From Symbiodinium natans (Eukaryota > Sar > Dinophyceae > Suessiales > Symbiodiniaceae): DNA of 64,000 nucleotides. Shown one piece after another: positions 46,919 through 59,719 of this stretch (within the stretch, counting starts at the first letter, position 1; every line of letters starts with the position of its first letter). The notes beneath the pieces were generated by a model. It saw nothing but the letters and a program-made list of their open reading frames with translations, was not told where the DNA came from and ran no database searches. A program made the translations under genes and the position numbers. The stretch is taken from NCBI GenBank assembly GCA_905221605.1, contig CAJNDS010000383.1, forward strand, positions 89,835 through 153,834, written 5' to 3'.

Positions 46919-47814
46919 CTGCACAAACATGTACGTATTTACTCGACACATCAAGCACAAAAGTCACTCAGAAAAATCTCAGAGAGGGGAGCCAGGGCTC
47001 TGTACGAGCCTCGACAGCTCCCTGTCCACGAGCAAGGAGTGATCCACCGAGGGTATCCGCTCCTGCTCCGTTCCAACAGTTATCCAAAGAGAAGCCTTCA
47101 AAAACATCTTTGTCACACTTGTTTTGCCGAGGCTCGATGTGGAGGTGTGTGGCCACGACAGCGCTTGCCGTTTCTCGTGCCTTCTCGCAAAAAACAAAAG
47201 CCATATGTGCTGCAGGGCATTGCAGAGCTACGGGGGGCTAGCACGGGGAGTCGAAACAGGCAGAGCTCTTACTTGGCCGAACGATGCCTCCATTGTAACT
47301 GTGAAAGAAGAGTCTGCGAGCTCTAGTTTCTTTTCTTCTGATCAGGTTTGCTGACATCCCTCCGACTCTGACTCAATTGCAGACCTGCACATACTTCCAC
47401 TCTGCCAACAGCACGCAGAGAATCCTGAGAGGACGGCGGGAAGAACCTCTTCCCGGTCCAAGGACAGGGTGATCTCCTCGACCAGTAGCCCTTGTGCCTG
47501 CCATGGCTAAGCCGGCTAAGCGTTCACTCTCGGGCTGTCCTCGGGTCTGGGGCCCACGCTCTGGAGAGGACGCGGTGTGTTTTGGGCCTCAATGATTCAA
47601 GCAAAGTCTTATGGGTCTTGACTGTAAGTACTCCCACGTTAGCCGTTAGCGGCCAAAGTTTGGGGCCCAGGGCATGAGCTGCTGCAGGGTGAGCCGCTTC
47701 CTCACGGATCCTGGCAAAACGGGTCATAAAGACCGCAGAAGAAGAAAGCAAAGAAAAAGCAAAGAAAAGTTTGCAAATAGAAAAGCAAACCAAAAGCAAA
47801 GAATGCGCTATCTC

Positions 47815-50800
47815 TGAGCGTGACGGTCTGTCCGTAACGCTCACCAAGCTTGTTGAGTGCCTGCAGGGACTTTGCTGCGTATGTAAACCCGTTGGCACAT
47901 GCGGGAAGGGAGCTCTTTGGAGCTGTGCAATTCGCAGCTGTCCATATGACGCAGCTACGCAGCATGCAAGAGCACACAGAAAAAGGACATGCTTACCCGC
48001 TTAGCCTGCACTGCAGAGAAGTCGGCCACATGCCCAGTCTCAAACACCAAACCTGAAACGCACAGGAGCTCCAACAGCTTCCATCGCTTCTATGAGCACC
48101 TTGGGGCTTTTGGGAAATATAGAATTATCGAGCCTTATACAGATAATCTTGCATACATCTATCGCGCATTCCGAGCTCCGGGCGCACGTCATCTGGGTCT
48201 TTGTCCTGGCAAGACCCTCCGTCGAAACTCCATTCTCCCGCACTCCAGAACTCCGTTTCCAAGAAATCTCCTCGTCAAAGAGCTCCAAGAAGTGCGACGT
48301 GCTGCCGAAGAAGAGCGTGCCCTGTCCAGAAGACTGGGACTGGGATCTGCTTGCAGAGGCAGAAGCTGCGCGGTCTTCCAAGGCATACCGCCGGCGGCGT
48401 GGGAAGGTTGAAGGGGGGTTTGTGATACAAGCTGCTTCCGCTGCACCGAGGGTGACCAGGCTGAGGTCTGAACGTGTACGTCGTAGACCTGAAGTCGCGG
48501 GGATCAAGGCAAAGAGCGAGAGAAGTCCTGAAAATAGGAGCTGAGAGCTGGGAGCTGAGAGCTGAGAGCTGAGAGCTGGGAGCTGCGAGCTGCGAGCTGC
48601 GAGCTGCGAGCTGAGAGCTGAGAGCTGAGAGCTGAGAGCTGAGAGCTGAGAGCTGAGAGCTGCGAGCTGAGAGGAGGCTCTGTCTTTGCTCCTCTCTCTT
48701 TTTTGGGGATTCTAGTTGTTGTTTGTGTCTCCCCCCTGGCTTGTCTCGGGCCGCTTTGTTCCCGACCTTCACGCCGTCGCGGCTGTCCTCCCGGGCCACG
48801 ACTTGGATCGTGTTCGAGGTCTCCAAAGCAAAGACAAAGAGCGAGATCACCATCCCAACCGCCTTGCACACAACGCCACGCACCGACACAGCGAGATGCT
48901 AGTCTCGCGCAACAGCTAGTCGTGGAACAGCCGCTTTTTGGAGTTGAAGCCCCTGACCACGGCTGTCGCCAGGTCTGTGAAGAGCGTGACCAAGGTCACC
49001 TTGAAACGCAGTTTACATAAGTCGGGCGCAACAATTAGAACAAGCTGATCAGCATCGCAGCATCTTTGCCAGAGCTGACAGAGAGGGTCAACACAAGGTC
49101 GAGGGGCGACGATGATGACCAGGGCATCCGTGCGCCTCACCCGCGATGAGAAGCAACACTGAAGTGAGCAAAGAGCGCAAAGAGTGCAAAGTGTGCAAGA
49201 GTGCGAAGGGCATAGAGAGCCCTCTGCTGATTGAGAGCCCTCCTGATTGAGCGCCTGGCCTAATTTGTTGGCTGCTTGCCTTGGCGCTAAGGAACCTGCG
49301 GAATGACACCGCGCGTGCAGCCTGAAAAGAGAAAACCCCTACCCGGTCCTACCCACCTGCGTCTTGCTTGAAGAGGCATCGCAGCCAAGAAGATGAGCTT
49401 CAGCGAGCTCCATTCGAAGGTGTGGAAGCAGACGTTAAACATCACCTTGAGCAGGAGAAGCTTCTGTTATCCTTTGCCATCTTCTCTGCTTCTGAGACTG
49501 CAAGTTGCAAACGCTTGAAGTGCCCAGTTGCCCCTACGAGGGCGGAGACAGGAATCTGCTTGATGGCTGGGTAGGCTACAAGCACAATGGCCAGCAGGAA
49601 GGCTCCTGAAGGCGAGGTAAAGGAAATAGAGAAGCAGAAGAAGCGGTCGTCGAGTCCTGCCGACAGGGAGCTCAGCCGCGACCGAGCGCCTCAAGATCAC
49701 GCGCCCCAAAACTCAGCTGAGGAAGTGTTTTGTTTGTTTTTCTCTGCCTCTCCCCGACAAACTCTAAAGAAAGGCTAAGTGTAATTAAGGCGGATTTAGG
49801 ATATGAGACCATATGAGAACTGTCGCTCCAGTCTCCGCTCTTCTTCTGCTCTCGCTTAGACTCTTTGGACTCTGCTTTGGACCCATCTTTACCCCAGCTG
49901 CGCATTCCGCGGGTTCCCCGGCCCGAGCCGATGTTGATCATCGACTGGCCGATCATCGCGCACCCGCCCATGCCCCCGAAGCAGCCGCAGACCTGAAAGA
50001 AGACAAGACAAAGACGACTGGGTGCTCTCTCTGAGAATCAGCTCTCTCTGAGGTCCACACCAGATTTGCAAGTCCTGGCTTCCATGCCATCTTCCACATG
50101 CCCATGCCCCATCCGATGCGTTCTTATCAAACCGTGTTCATTGTGTTCATTGTGTTCATTTTCTCCCTCTCCGCCATCCTTGTCCCAGGCACTCCCTGCG
50201 CGCAGCACATCGGAAATATTCGGAAATCAAAACATCAAAGCAACAAAAAGTTGCCAACACCGTAATAGCTACTCAGTAGCTCCTTGCCATAGCTCCAAAC
50301 AGCACTGAACCGCACTGAATAGTATTGAACAGCACTGAACAGCACTGAACAGCTCTGAACAGCTCTGAACAGCTCTCTCAGAGGCAGCCCATGGCCTGGT
50401 TGGGTTCCCTTTAGTCTTGGTGATCTCATCGATGAGGTTCAAGGTCCTTGGGCTGAATTCCAAATAAAAGGGAAGCAGCTTCTCAATGAGCCAAGGGCAA
50501 AGCATGAGGGACTCCAGCAGACCCACAGCCTCAGCACATGACGAGCGGACTAGCACGTTAAGCACCGGTCACATAATTCAAAGTCTCTATCGCTTCCGCC
50601 CTCTTCGACCGGGGCGTGTGCCGCCATCGTCACAGACAGCGGCAGGACCTGCAAGAAACAACAAACATGCAATTACAATCATTAACTGCCTTTAACTTCG
50701 ATCATCCCTACCCTACAGCTTCTGATGAATGTAGGTACTTTCCGCGGAAATTCTCTGAGGGAGGGCTCCATACTCAACGGGCTCGCGAGCCCTCTGCGGG

Positions 50801-53800
50801 ACTCTCTGCAGGCTTCTCTGGGGGTGGGCACTCCAGGGATGGCTTCCCCAGGAGACCGGGACATCGGGCGAGGAAGTGAGGAGGCGAGGAGTGTGGTTGA
50901 TTTAAAAACAACCCAGCAACGAGAATGGGGAAAAACAACAAGAGAATCCGTGAAACAACTCACATGGCATCCGCAGATCACAAATCCCTCCGACTGGTCC
51001 AGCGCAAACCATCTCTCTTCTAGGAGCGAGAAAGAACCAAAAAGCACCCATATGTCGCGTGCATGTCTTGATACCCTTCTCCAGCTACGGAAAGCTACAA
51101 AAAGCTACTGCGGCGGGATTGGCCTTGATGAGCAGCTCCTGGAGACCGGGCAGACTTTGCAGAAACCCCGACCGATCCCCCTTCGCTGATTTTTTTGCTC
51201 TGATCCCTTCTCTGTCCTTGCTGAAGGGCGGCGGGTTTGGATAGTCACTGGCCAACACATGACAAAGAGAGAGCTCAAGAGGAATCTTGTGCTTAAAGCT
51301 TTGTGCTTCAAGCTTTGTGTGCTGAAAGAGAAAGGGAGCGAGAGAGAGAGAGGGAGAGAGAGAGAGAGAGAGCGAGAGACAGAGAGAGCGAGAGAGAGAG
51401 AAAGAGAGGGAGCGTGTGTGTGTGTGTGAAACAGAGAACCGGCCACCTGTTGAACCAGAAGGGCACCGGGAAGTCGCACTGGCTGGCGATGTCCCCCACA
51501 ATGGGCGTTCTTGTGTCGAAAGCAATCCTGGCCACGAGCCACTCGAAGGCCGTGCCTCTCAACGAGAAGAGCAGAAAACAAGAGCTCTCTTAAAGACAGA
51601 GCACTCTTCAAAACACGAAAAAGACGACTCAATTAGATAAATTCGAGCCTAGAAGGATGGCCACAAGGGCCGAGGGCACGCGCGTGGAGAGCTTTGGCAG
51701 GAAGAGGCTCACAAAGAAGGACAAGGCCGTGATCAGCCTTGGAAGGAAAATTTCATGGACCCTCACTCATTCAGAACCCCCCTTTTTTCAGGGCGGAGGA
51801 GCGCAGAGCTCAGGGGGCCCAGGCCCTGCGAACAGCAACACCTTGCCCTGCACGAACGGCACACCATCCTCAGCGGTGGGGGCTCCAGAAAGGGGATCCG
51901 GAAAAGGCTCTCAGAACCACGTGGTGAATCGGGCTCGGTCAGTGAAGGCGTGGAAGCTGTCTAAGCGGCGGCCCTGACACATCAAGGCAGGAACAACGGA
52001 AACTCTGCAGCAGACCCTCCAGGATTCCAGCGCTGGATTCACGGCCATGCTGATGCAGGGCTTCCGGGTCCTTGCGAGAAAACAGTTGAAGGATGTTGAA
52101 GAAGGATGTTGAAGGTGGGGACTCGATTCATCTCACCTGTCTGTACTGGCACTATACTCCCACTCGTCCTTGAAGTTGCTAATCTGAGCCAGGCCGATCA
52201 CGAGGGCCAAGCCGTTGCAGAAGCCAACTGAAAGCAACAAAACATTTGCCGTGCCCGATGTGTATATATGTATATCTAGACATATATATATATATATATA
52301 TCTCTGGTACCCCCGCCCCCCCCAGTGACCTACCTTTTTTCGCCTTGTCTCAGTCACCCAGCTGCACTGCAAGCAAACTCGGTGTGCAATATAGCGTATT
52401 TCCTAGGGCGTAGACGAAAATACAACTAAAATCGCATACACAGGACAGTAGAAAAACCAAAAATACCAAAACCAAAAAAACCAAAAAACCAAAACCAAAA
52501 AAACCAAAAAAACCAAAACCAAAAAAAACAAAAGAACCAAAACCAAAAAAAAACAAAAATACCAAAAAAAACAATTTTCCGGGACTCTCAGGAAATCCCT
52601 ATGAGGCTTCTCCAAGAGTCCCGGAAAACTGTTTTTTTTTGGTATTTTGGTCTTTTTGGTTTTGGTTTTTTTGGTTTTGGAATTGTTGGTTTTTTGGTTT
52701 TGGTATTTTGGCTTTTTGGTTCGCCTTCACGGTCACGAGGCAACAACTACGCATTTTTAAGTGTGCTTATGCTAATTGTGCTTCTCACAAATAGTATACC
52801 AGTGGTCTTTCTAGTGCTTCAGAACTATTTGTTTCGTTATTATGTAAATAGAGCCGCTAGTGTTTAGTGCATCTCTTGGTTGTACTCAAGTGTAGTAGAC
52901 CTTATTCAGCCATTACTTGGTGCTCTGGTAGCTCAATTCGCATGGATAATATTTGCCTGGTAAATGCGATTAATTATCTAGAAGCAGCATTTGCAATACT
53001 TGTCTTGAGAAAAAGCATTTATTGCTTAGAATTGTTTGCTTAAAAAGTGACTCCTACTCGTCCAGGAATACCCCAAAACCCTATAATCCAAACTTTACCA
53101 GAGATTCTCCTGAAAAGTTTGCGCTTTTTGGATGTTTTTATGTATTTGTGAATTTGCTTGTGTATGGCCTTCACTAAGTACTTTTCTAGGATTCTTGTGC
53201 ATTTTTTAAGCCTGATTGTGCAAGTTGCGTTTTTCAGGCATAGTATATATGTGGTCTTTATTGAATACTTCAGACATCTTTGTTTCATCGTTATGTAAGT
53301 AGAACCGCTTCTATTTCCAGTATTGTCCATTCTTAAGCTTGCTCATGCAAATTGTGCTTTTCAGACATAGTATATAAGTGGTCTTTAGTTAATACTTCAG
53401 CAATCTTTGTCTCATTGTTATGTAGGTAGAACCGTTTCCATTTCCGCAAGTGTTTATTTCGTATTTGGTTAAGTATGGTCCTTTAAATAGTATTCACTTG
53501 AGTCAAATTGGGCTATTTGCTTAAGAACTCCTCTCGTAGTTAAAATCGCATAGAATGAATACTTCAAAAAATTGTTTCATGAATATGTAAACATAAGGTG
53601 TTTCATTTGACTTTGCAGATAGTACTTCAATAATACTTTGCCTGGTATAAACACAACTGTTTCAATGCATTAGTTGCTCAACAAAGCACTATTTGCCCTT
53701 TAAACCACTGCTTCTTTCGTATTTTGGTTGAGTATGGTCCTTTAAATGGTATTCACTTGAGTCAAATTGGGCTATTTGCTTAATAATTATTCTAGTAGCT

Positions 53801-56800
53801 AAATTCGCATAAAATGATTATTTCAAAAATAAGAACGATTCATGAATATGTAAACATAAGGTATTTCAGTGGACTTTTCAGAGAGCACAATTGTATAAAT
53901 ACAGTATTCGCACTTTAAACGCACACTTTGCCATTTTTTGGTTGAGAATGGTGTTTATTTCGTATCTTGGTTGAGTATGCTCCTTTAAATAGTATTCACT
54001 TGAGACAAATTGGGCTCTTTGCTGAACAATTACTCTAGTAGCTAGATTCGCATAGAACCAAGAAAAATGTTTCACTATTTGATTAATACTTTGCCTGGTA
54101 CAAACACAACTGTATAAATAAATTAGTTGCTCAACAAAACATTAATTGCCCTTGAAACGCACAATTTTCATAGAAAAGCACTGATCTAAACAGCTAAAAA
54201 CAGCATTGTCCGCTTCAGATTCAAAATGTAGATTCTTCCAATGCTGGCTTATCGGGGTCTGTGAGGTGGGTGTCCCAGTAACTGTCCTTCATTACCCGGT
54301 GATTAACTACGCGACTTTTGGGCCTCCTTTGTTGTTTTTTGTTAAACAGGCCTAAGAAGGCCTAAAAAGGTAGGTGGGGGTAGTATATATATATATATAT
54401 ATGTGGCAAGGACCTTTATGTATTATTTGACGGGTCTCTTTGTTTATACTATTCAATACTACTCAATTACTCAAATAACAAACATTTAGGATGTATACAC
54501 CACTGCCCTTAAAAAAGAACCAAACACAGCTTTGCTGTTGGTAGAGCCTAGGGTACGAAACCACTACTGCAAAACGGCTGACGGCTCATGGTTCGGGGCT
54601 TCGGGTTTAAGGTTGACGGTTGAAAGCTTAGGGGCGAGGGATTAAGGTTAAGAGGTCTTAGGCTTGAGGTCTGGGGTTTAGAACCACCATAAACTCTAAG
54701 CCCCAGACCCTAAACCCAAAACCCAAAACGCAAAACCCTCCACCCCAAACGCCAAACGCTAAATCTGCACAAAAAAACATTGCTTGTGATTCAGCATTCA
54801 GAGATCAATCGTGGAGAAAACAACAGATAAGCAAGAAAGGGTGATAATAAGAAAGGACAAAAAGAAAAGAGAGAGAGAGAGAAAGAGCGAGAAAGAGTAA
54901 GATGAGGAGAAGAGGAGGGGGAAGGTGAGTCAAGGGAAAAGAAGAACAACCTCTCAAGGGACAAGAACAAGTGCAAGCCGGCACAAGCCGGTGCGAAAGC
55001 TGCTAAATAACAAGGAGGGAATACTCCTCCCTCTCCTCTCTTCCTCTCCTATTCTTGACTTGCTTATTCATTTGAGAAGGGCGTGGGAATGGTCTGGAAA
55101 GGAGGGAAGGGCAAGGCATGTCACGAGGAGAGGGAAGGGGTCAAGGCGGAGGAGAGAAAATGAAAAAACTTCAGGAAGACGATGAATAAGAACAAAGAAG
55201 AAGAATAAGAAGATCGATCGAGGTTCCTCAAACAAAATGGACATGATCAACGCGCCACGCTTGTTAGATACTGTAGAAACGGCAGCACGCAGATCGCGCC
55301 AGATTTCGCCAATCCTGTTTGGGAAGAAATCATGAGAAAACGCCCAAGCTAAAGAACTTGAACTTTCTAACCTCTCGAGGGCCCCGGGCCAGAGAACTTT
55401 CACTTTCTGACCCCTCAAGAGGCCCAGGCGAAGGTCTTTAACTTTCTGATCCCTCGAGATGCCCAGGCTACAGAACTTTAACTTTCTGACCTTTGGAGAG
55501 CCCCAGGCTAAAGAGCTTTAACATCCTTACAATCCTGGGGAAATATATTCAGGATGTTAAGGATTTTAAGGATTTTAAGGAATGTGGGGGCTTCCCAAAA
55601 TTTTTAGAAAATTCCAGGGAGTGTTTTAAGATTTTGGGAAGCCCGTAAATGCCTTAAAATCCTTAAAGCCCTGAAAATCCTTAACCCGGGGGCTTCTTAA
55701 ACTTGTGGGAAGCCCCTAAAATCTTTAAAATCCTTAAAAAAAGTCCAAACTGCTGGGAACCGGCTTCCCAGAATTTTCAGGATTTTAAGGATTTTCAGGA
55801 TTTTAAGGATTGTATAAAGCTTTTAATAAAAGCCCGGCCTGAGCCAGGAAGATTATATTTTCCCCGGATTTTCAGGGTTATAAGGATGTTAAGGAATTTA
55901 AGGGCTTCCCAAAAATTTGAGAAACCCCTTGGGCTTCTTAAAAGAAGCGAAGCCCCTAAAATCCAAATAATCCTTAAAATTCCTTTAAACAATTGACAAG
56001 AAAGAGGCCCCCCATCAAATAGTACATAAAGGTCCTCCGTACATATATATATATATATATAATGCACACACTCACTCACTGCCTCTTGCCTCGGATCTCC
56101 CGCTTTTGAGTGGCTCTCTATCCCAGGACCTCCCTCTGCTCGGGCCGCGGACTCATGACGGGGACCGGGATCAACTTCACCAAAGTGCCCACACTGAGCA
56201 GGCCGAGCACCACCTGTCAGCTCTGTTTCAATCTGAGCCAGTGCTCTTCGCTCTGAGAAGAGTTTTCCAAGAAACCTCCAGCAAACCCATGACGATGACG
56301 GCGTAGAAGAGCAGCTCCTTTTGCTCAACGAGGCTCCAACTCACAAACAAAAAGCTCCCGCGTTTTTTCTGGACCGCAAGAGGAAGGCAGCCCCGATTCT
56401 GTTCTCCACTATGGGTATGCGCCGGGCTTGTCACTGTGTTAAGCTCCCGACCTTGCCGTGCTCCTGCGGGCATGTTCTGAGAGAACAAAAGCGCGTTCCC
56501 TAAATTCAAGGGCTCACTTCACAAAGAGCTCGTGCTTTTGCAGGAGTCTGTTCATGTGCGTCTCTCGAGGTTCGAAGCACAGCCTGGCTGACGGTGCCGG
56601 GCACGAGCACGGCCAGAGAGCCCGTGGCACCTGGGAAGCCAAAAAGAAGCCGAAATGTCTCAAGGAAGTTTCCACGTCCTCATGGCCCTCTTCGAGGCCC
56701 TTTCCACAAATCATCCCAGGCCGGCCCCCAAAAATGGCAGTGAAGACGGAGATAATCCTGAACACCATTGAACACCATACGGGCACACCAGACGCCGCTT

Positions 56801-57040
56801 GCAGCTTGACTCTTCTCCCGTCCAGGCGGAATTCAGCCCAACGTCCGGGGGCAGCCCAGCAGCAAGTGCAAAGGCGACGGCCTCATGCCGCAAGACACAA
56901 CGTGTTTTCAGCCCTCCGCTCCACACAAACAAGCTGGATGGGGGGAATGGCATCTTTGAAAGCGGAGGGTGTTCTCGTGTTCTCTCTCGAAAAGTTGCCG
57001 AGGCCGTGGCTTCTGGGACAAGCGCAAGGGCCACAGTCAA
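47815..57040 (-). CDS. SulP/SLC26-family anion transporter gene, many short exons
   Basis: Multi-pass membrane proteins of this family move sulfate, bicarbonate or other anions and end in a cytoplasmic STAS domain. Family-like segments occur in the right order on the minus strand: GLTVALALVPEA (57005-57043); ISVFTAIFGGRPGMI (exon 56708-56757, CAG before, GTGG after); LLFYAVIVMGLLE (56276-56338); FCNGLALVIGLAQISNF (52137-52227, CAG/GTGAGA); ITALSFFVSLFLPKLSTRVP (about 51654-51737); FDTRTPIVGDIAS (51447-51527); FGGMGGCAMIGQSMINIGSG (49893-49992, TTTCAG/GTAAAG); TDALVII (49111-49137); VTLVTLFTDLATAV (48958-48999); STAS parts GTLFFGSTSHFLELFDEE (ending 48321) and ALNKLGERYGQTVTLR (47815-47860). 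Some donors look non-GT. The first exon, last exon and several in between were not found. Confidence 0.75.
48538..48672. repeat. 7-bp tandem repeat GAGCTGA/GAGCTGC
   Basis: About 19 copies. On the minus strand it is a CTCAGCT-rich, pyrimidine-biased tract directly upstream of STAS-coding sequence of the SulP gene, so it may belong to the intron end. Confidence 0.85.
50298..50372. repeat. 10-bp tandem repeat AGCACTGAAC
   Basis: Seven to eight diverged units within a SulP intron. A GTTCATTGT repeat lies at 50138-50162. Confidence 0.8.
51326..51412. repeat. GA-rich microsatellite
   Basis: GAGAGA tract with occasional GC changes, followed by a short GT run. Lies within an intron of the SulP gene. 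Confidence 0.85.
52452..52725. repeat. Large palindrome: (AACCAAAA)n / (TTTTGGTT)n cruciform
   Basis: About 125 bp rich in CCAAAA is followed by TTTTCCGGGACTCT, a ~25-bp loop, AGAGTCCCGGAAAA and then about 100 bp rich in TTTTGG. Arms pair over most of their length. Lies in the intron upstream (gene sense) of the SulP exon at 52137-52227. Confidence 0.85.
52751..54167. repeat. AT-rich tandem repeats of two kinds
   Basis: First kind: three diverged copies starting near 52751, 53199 and 53322, sharing ATAGTATATANGTGGTCTTT and TTATGTAAGTAGAACCGCTT. Second kind: three units of 240-260 bp starting near 53457, 53717 and 53957, sharing TATGGTCCTTTAAATAGTAT and CACTTGAGTCAAATTGGGCT. Base composition is far more AT-rich than the surroundings. 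No coding potential. Confidence 0.75.
54168..55340. other. Intronic stretch with telomere-like and simple repeats
   Basis: No exon seen. Contains a TA run (about 54383-54402), a telomere-like block at 54590-54765 with CCCTAAACCC and GGGTTTA words in both orientations, and a GAGAGAAAGAGCGAGAAAG tract at 54868-54900. Confidence 0.45.
55345..55520. repeat. ~53-bp tandem repeat
   Basis: Four diverged copies of AACTTTCTGACCCCTCGAG followed by GGCCCAGGCTA-type sequence. At 55550-55990 a different mosaic follows, of TTTTAAGGA / TCCTTAAAA words in both orientations. Confidence 0.7.
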
Positions 57041-57049
57041 ACCGCAGAG

Positions 57050-58990
57050 GACCTCTCAAGTCGTCGCCCTTCTTTATAATTTGTTTTTCCCCCGTTCCCC
57101 CTTCAATTCCCTGAACATGCCGTGACAATCCACGCCTCCAGGCGAAAGTTAGCACCCAAAATGCGGGTGAACACCGAAGGCTTCGGAAGATCCTGTCAAA
57201 AACTACTCGCAGCTTCCAGCCAGGTGCAAAGCATTGCGCCTCTGTTTCCGTGCTTCCTTCGGAATCGCCTTGGAGAAGCACGTCTTTAGTTGGTGCGGTG
57301 GAAGGAACACTTTTACCTGCTGACTTTGATGGAGAACACAAGTTAAGGCCGACGCTAGCGACCACCATGGCTCTGCACCCAGGATGCAGGGTGCCCTCGC
57401 TGCCCGCCCCCTCCCCCCGGTCCCTGCCCTCTGGAAACCCAAAAGGCTGAAGTGAAGTGACATGCACGGGCTAGGGTCGCGTTATGGCGGTCTGATGCAC
57501 AAGTACAGAGATTTGGCTTGCCTCACTGTTTTTCTTCTGGGTTGTGTATCAAGTCGAGGCATTTGGTGTCACAACAGCCAGTGCAGCCACTCCCGCGATC
57601 TTGGCCGTGACGCTAGATTGAACAAGGCAGAACCAGGCGAGACGGGGCTCAGAATCGAGAGAAAGTCGAGAGCCTCAAAAGGCCTGCCAGCCGTGCGCCA
57701 GCCGCACCTACCCAAGGCGCCCTCAGGGGTGGCCAGGCTCCCCTGCTCTCGTGCATGCGACTGGTAGGTTTCTTTTTCTCAGAAAACTGAGACTTGTTCT
57801 CAAGGACTTTCGGGACTTTGGGTCCGCTGCGCGTTGTCTCTGTTGAGTCAAAGCGCTCTGTTCTACTCTACACAAACGGTGCTTCGGCACAAGAATTGGC
57901 TTAGTGCCCAACAGTCTCCTGTTTGAGAAGTGCTTCGATTGTTTGTCGCCCCGCCTGCTGTTACAACCAACTTTGCAATCACGCAGGGCACTTCAACCGT
58001 CGCAACCCCCTTGCTGCTTTTCAAGCTTGCTTCAACCTATATGAATCATTATGAATCCCTTTCAAACCTTGTGCTTGCGCATCCCTTTATGAGCCGTGCA
58101 AGTTTCCTCATCGCGAGCATTGCAATTGCAAGCCCCCAAACTCCAAAACCTTGCATGTCCTCCCCAGCAACCACCGGCTTTCAGGCGTGCCGAAGCGGAG
58201 GCAACTCATTCTGCCCCAGCTGCAGCATCAACGTGGTGAACTCCTCACTGGCCTCCACAAGCGCATGCTAGCTGGGGTCTACAAGTCTAAATAAACAAAC
58301 CCAGGCAGAGGCATGGTGGCGATTCATGACTGTATTTTGGCAAGGGGGAAAAACTGGGAAAGCCTTTAAACCCTCTGAAGAACATGTTATTGAATGTATA
58401 GAAAAAAGTATATATACATACATGTACATCTACATATACATGCACATATACCTAAATATGTATGTATGTGTGTGAAACATACCCTCTAGGATTTACCTAG
58501 GAACACATGTGCGCATGCATGCATTATGTGGTTGTTCCAAATATCAAGTCCCACTTTCGAAGGACATCCCGCATCTTTTCCCAGCCTAAGCTCCAGAGTT
58601 CTCTACGCGGCCATAGCTACATATGTATCTTTCAGAATCAGGGTGCGCAACACGAATCTCTGCGATCGCCTTTGCGATTGCCGCCTGCTGAAACCCGCGA
58701 CCATGGCGCAGGACCCTTTTGCTGAGCCGTGAGAGCATCAGTCGTGCTTTGGCGCCTCGGTCTTTGGTGTTCTGAAAGTGGGGACGCCTTTGGGTGCCGC
58801 TTGAGTACTAGGTCTCGACATGTTGGGGTCAATGGTTTGTTGGCACCTTCCTCAGTTTGGGATCTGATGGGTCTGTTAAGGTCATCTTGCGATGAATCTT
58901 GGGAACAGCTTTGGGCGACTTCCAAAAACGAATCACTACAGCAAAACTCAACACCGAAGTCACCGAAGCCCTAAATCCCTTCCAGGCAGC
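57050..58990. other. Region upstream of the SulP segments
   Basis: The first SulP exon(s) and promoter should lie here, but I cannot place them. Contains a TATACATACATGTACAT-type microsatellite at 58405-58470. No other gene supported. Confidence 0.35.
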
Positions 58991-59104
58991 GTGATTTAAT
59001 CAATGCCGTGTGGAAAGATGTCAATCTTGCTCTATATATCTGTATATATATGATAGCTCAACCCCCCCCATGGACCAACCGCGAAATGAAAGGGACAGGA
59101 AAAA

Positions 59105-59340
59105 CTAGTTGTTTTGGCGTGCTTTGTTTCTTTTGCGTGTTTTGCCTGATTTTTGTTTTTTGTGCTTTTTGTGCATTGTTGCACTTTGCTTGCATTTTTT
59201 GCACATTTGCACTTGTTTTTTCTTTTTTGCACTGTTGCACTTTTCTGGCTTTTTGCACTTTTTTGGCTTTTCGCACTGTTGCACTTTCTTGGCTTTTTTG
59301 CATTCTTTTCATATACTGTGTTTTTTTCTATGCTTGTCTT
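59105..59340. repeat. TTTTTGCACTTT-type tandem repeat
   Basis: Irregular units of 12-20 bp built on TTTTTGCAC with GTTGCAC variants. The resulting long open frame is a by-product of the repeat. Confidence 0.75.
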
Positions 59341-59344
59341 ACGC

Positions 59345-59715
59345 ATAGAAATCCAAAAATCCAAAAGTCCAAATTTGCTCGGACAATGTTTCCGGGAAGT
59401 TTGGATATTTGGATTTTTGGATTTTTGGATTTTTTGAGTTTTGGAGTTTTGGAGTTTTGGATTCTTGGGTTGTCTTTGGATTCTTGGGTTTTTGGATTTT
59501 TGGAGTGTTGGAGTTTTGGATTCTTGGGTTGCTTTTGGATTTTTGGGTTTTTGGATTTTGGATTTTTGAGTTTGGGATATTTGGATTTTTGGATTTTTGG
59601 ATCTTTTTGGCTTTTTGGACTTTTGGACTTTTGGATTTTGGGATTCTTGGGTTTTTGGGATTTTGGGATTTTTGGGTTTTTGGATTTTTGGATTTTTGGA
59701 TGTTTGATGATTTTT
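59345..59715. repeat. TTTGGATTTTTGGAT-type tandem repeat
   Basis: Long G/T-rich strand with TTTTGGA units of changing length (GGATTTTTGGATTTTTGGAG, GGGTTTTTGGATTTTTGGAT). Open in several frames only because it lacks stop triplets. Confidence 0.8.
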
Positions 59716-59719
59716 ATGA

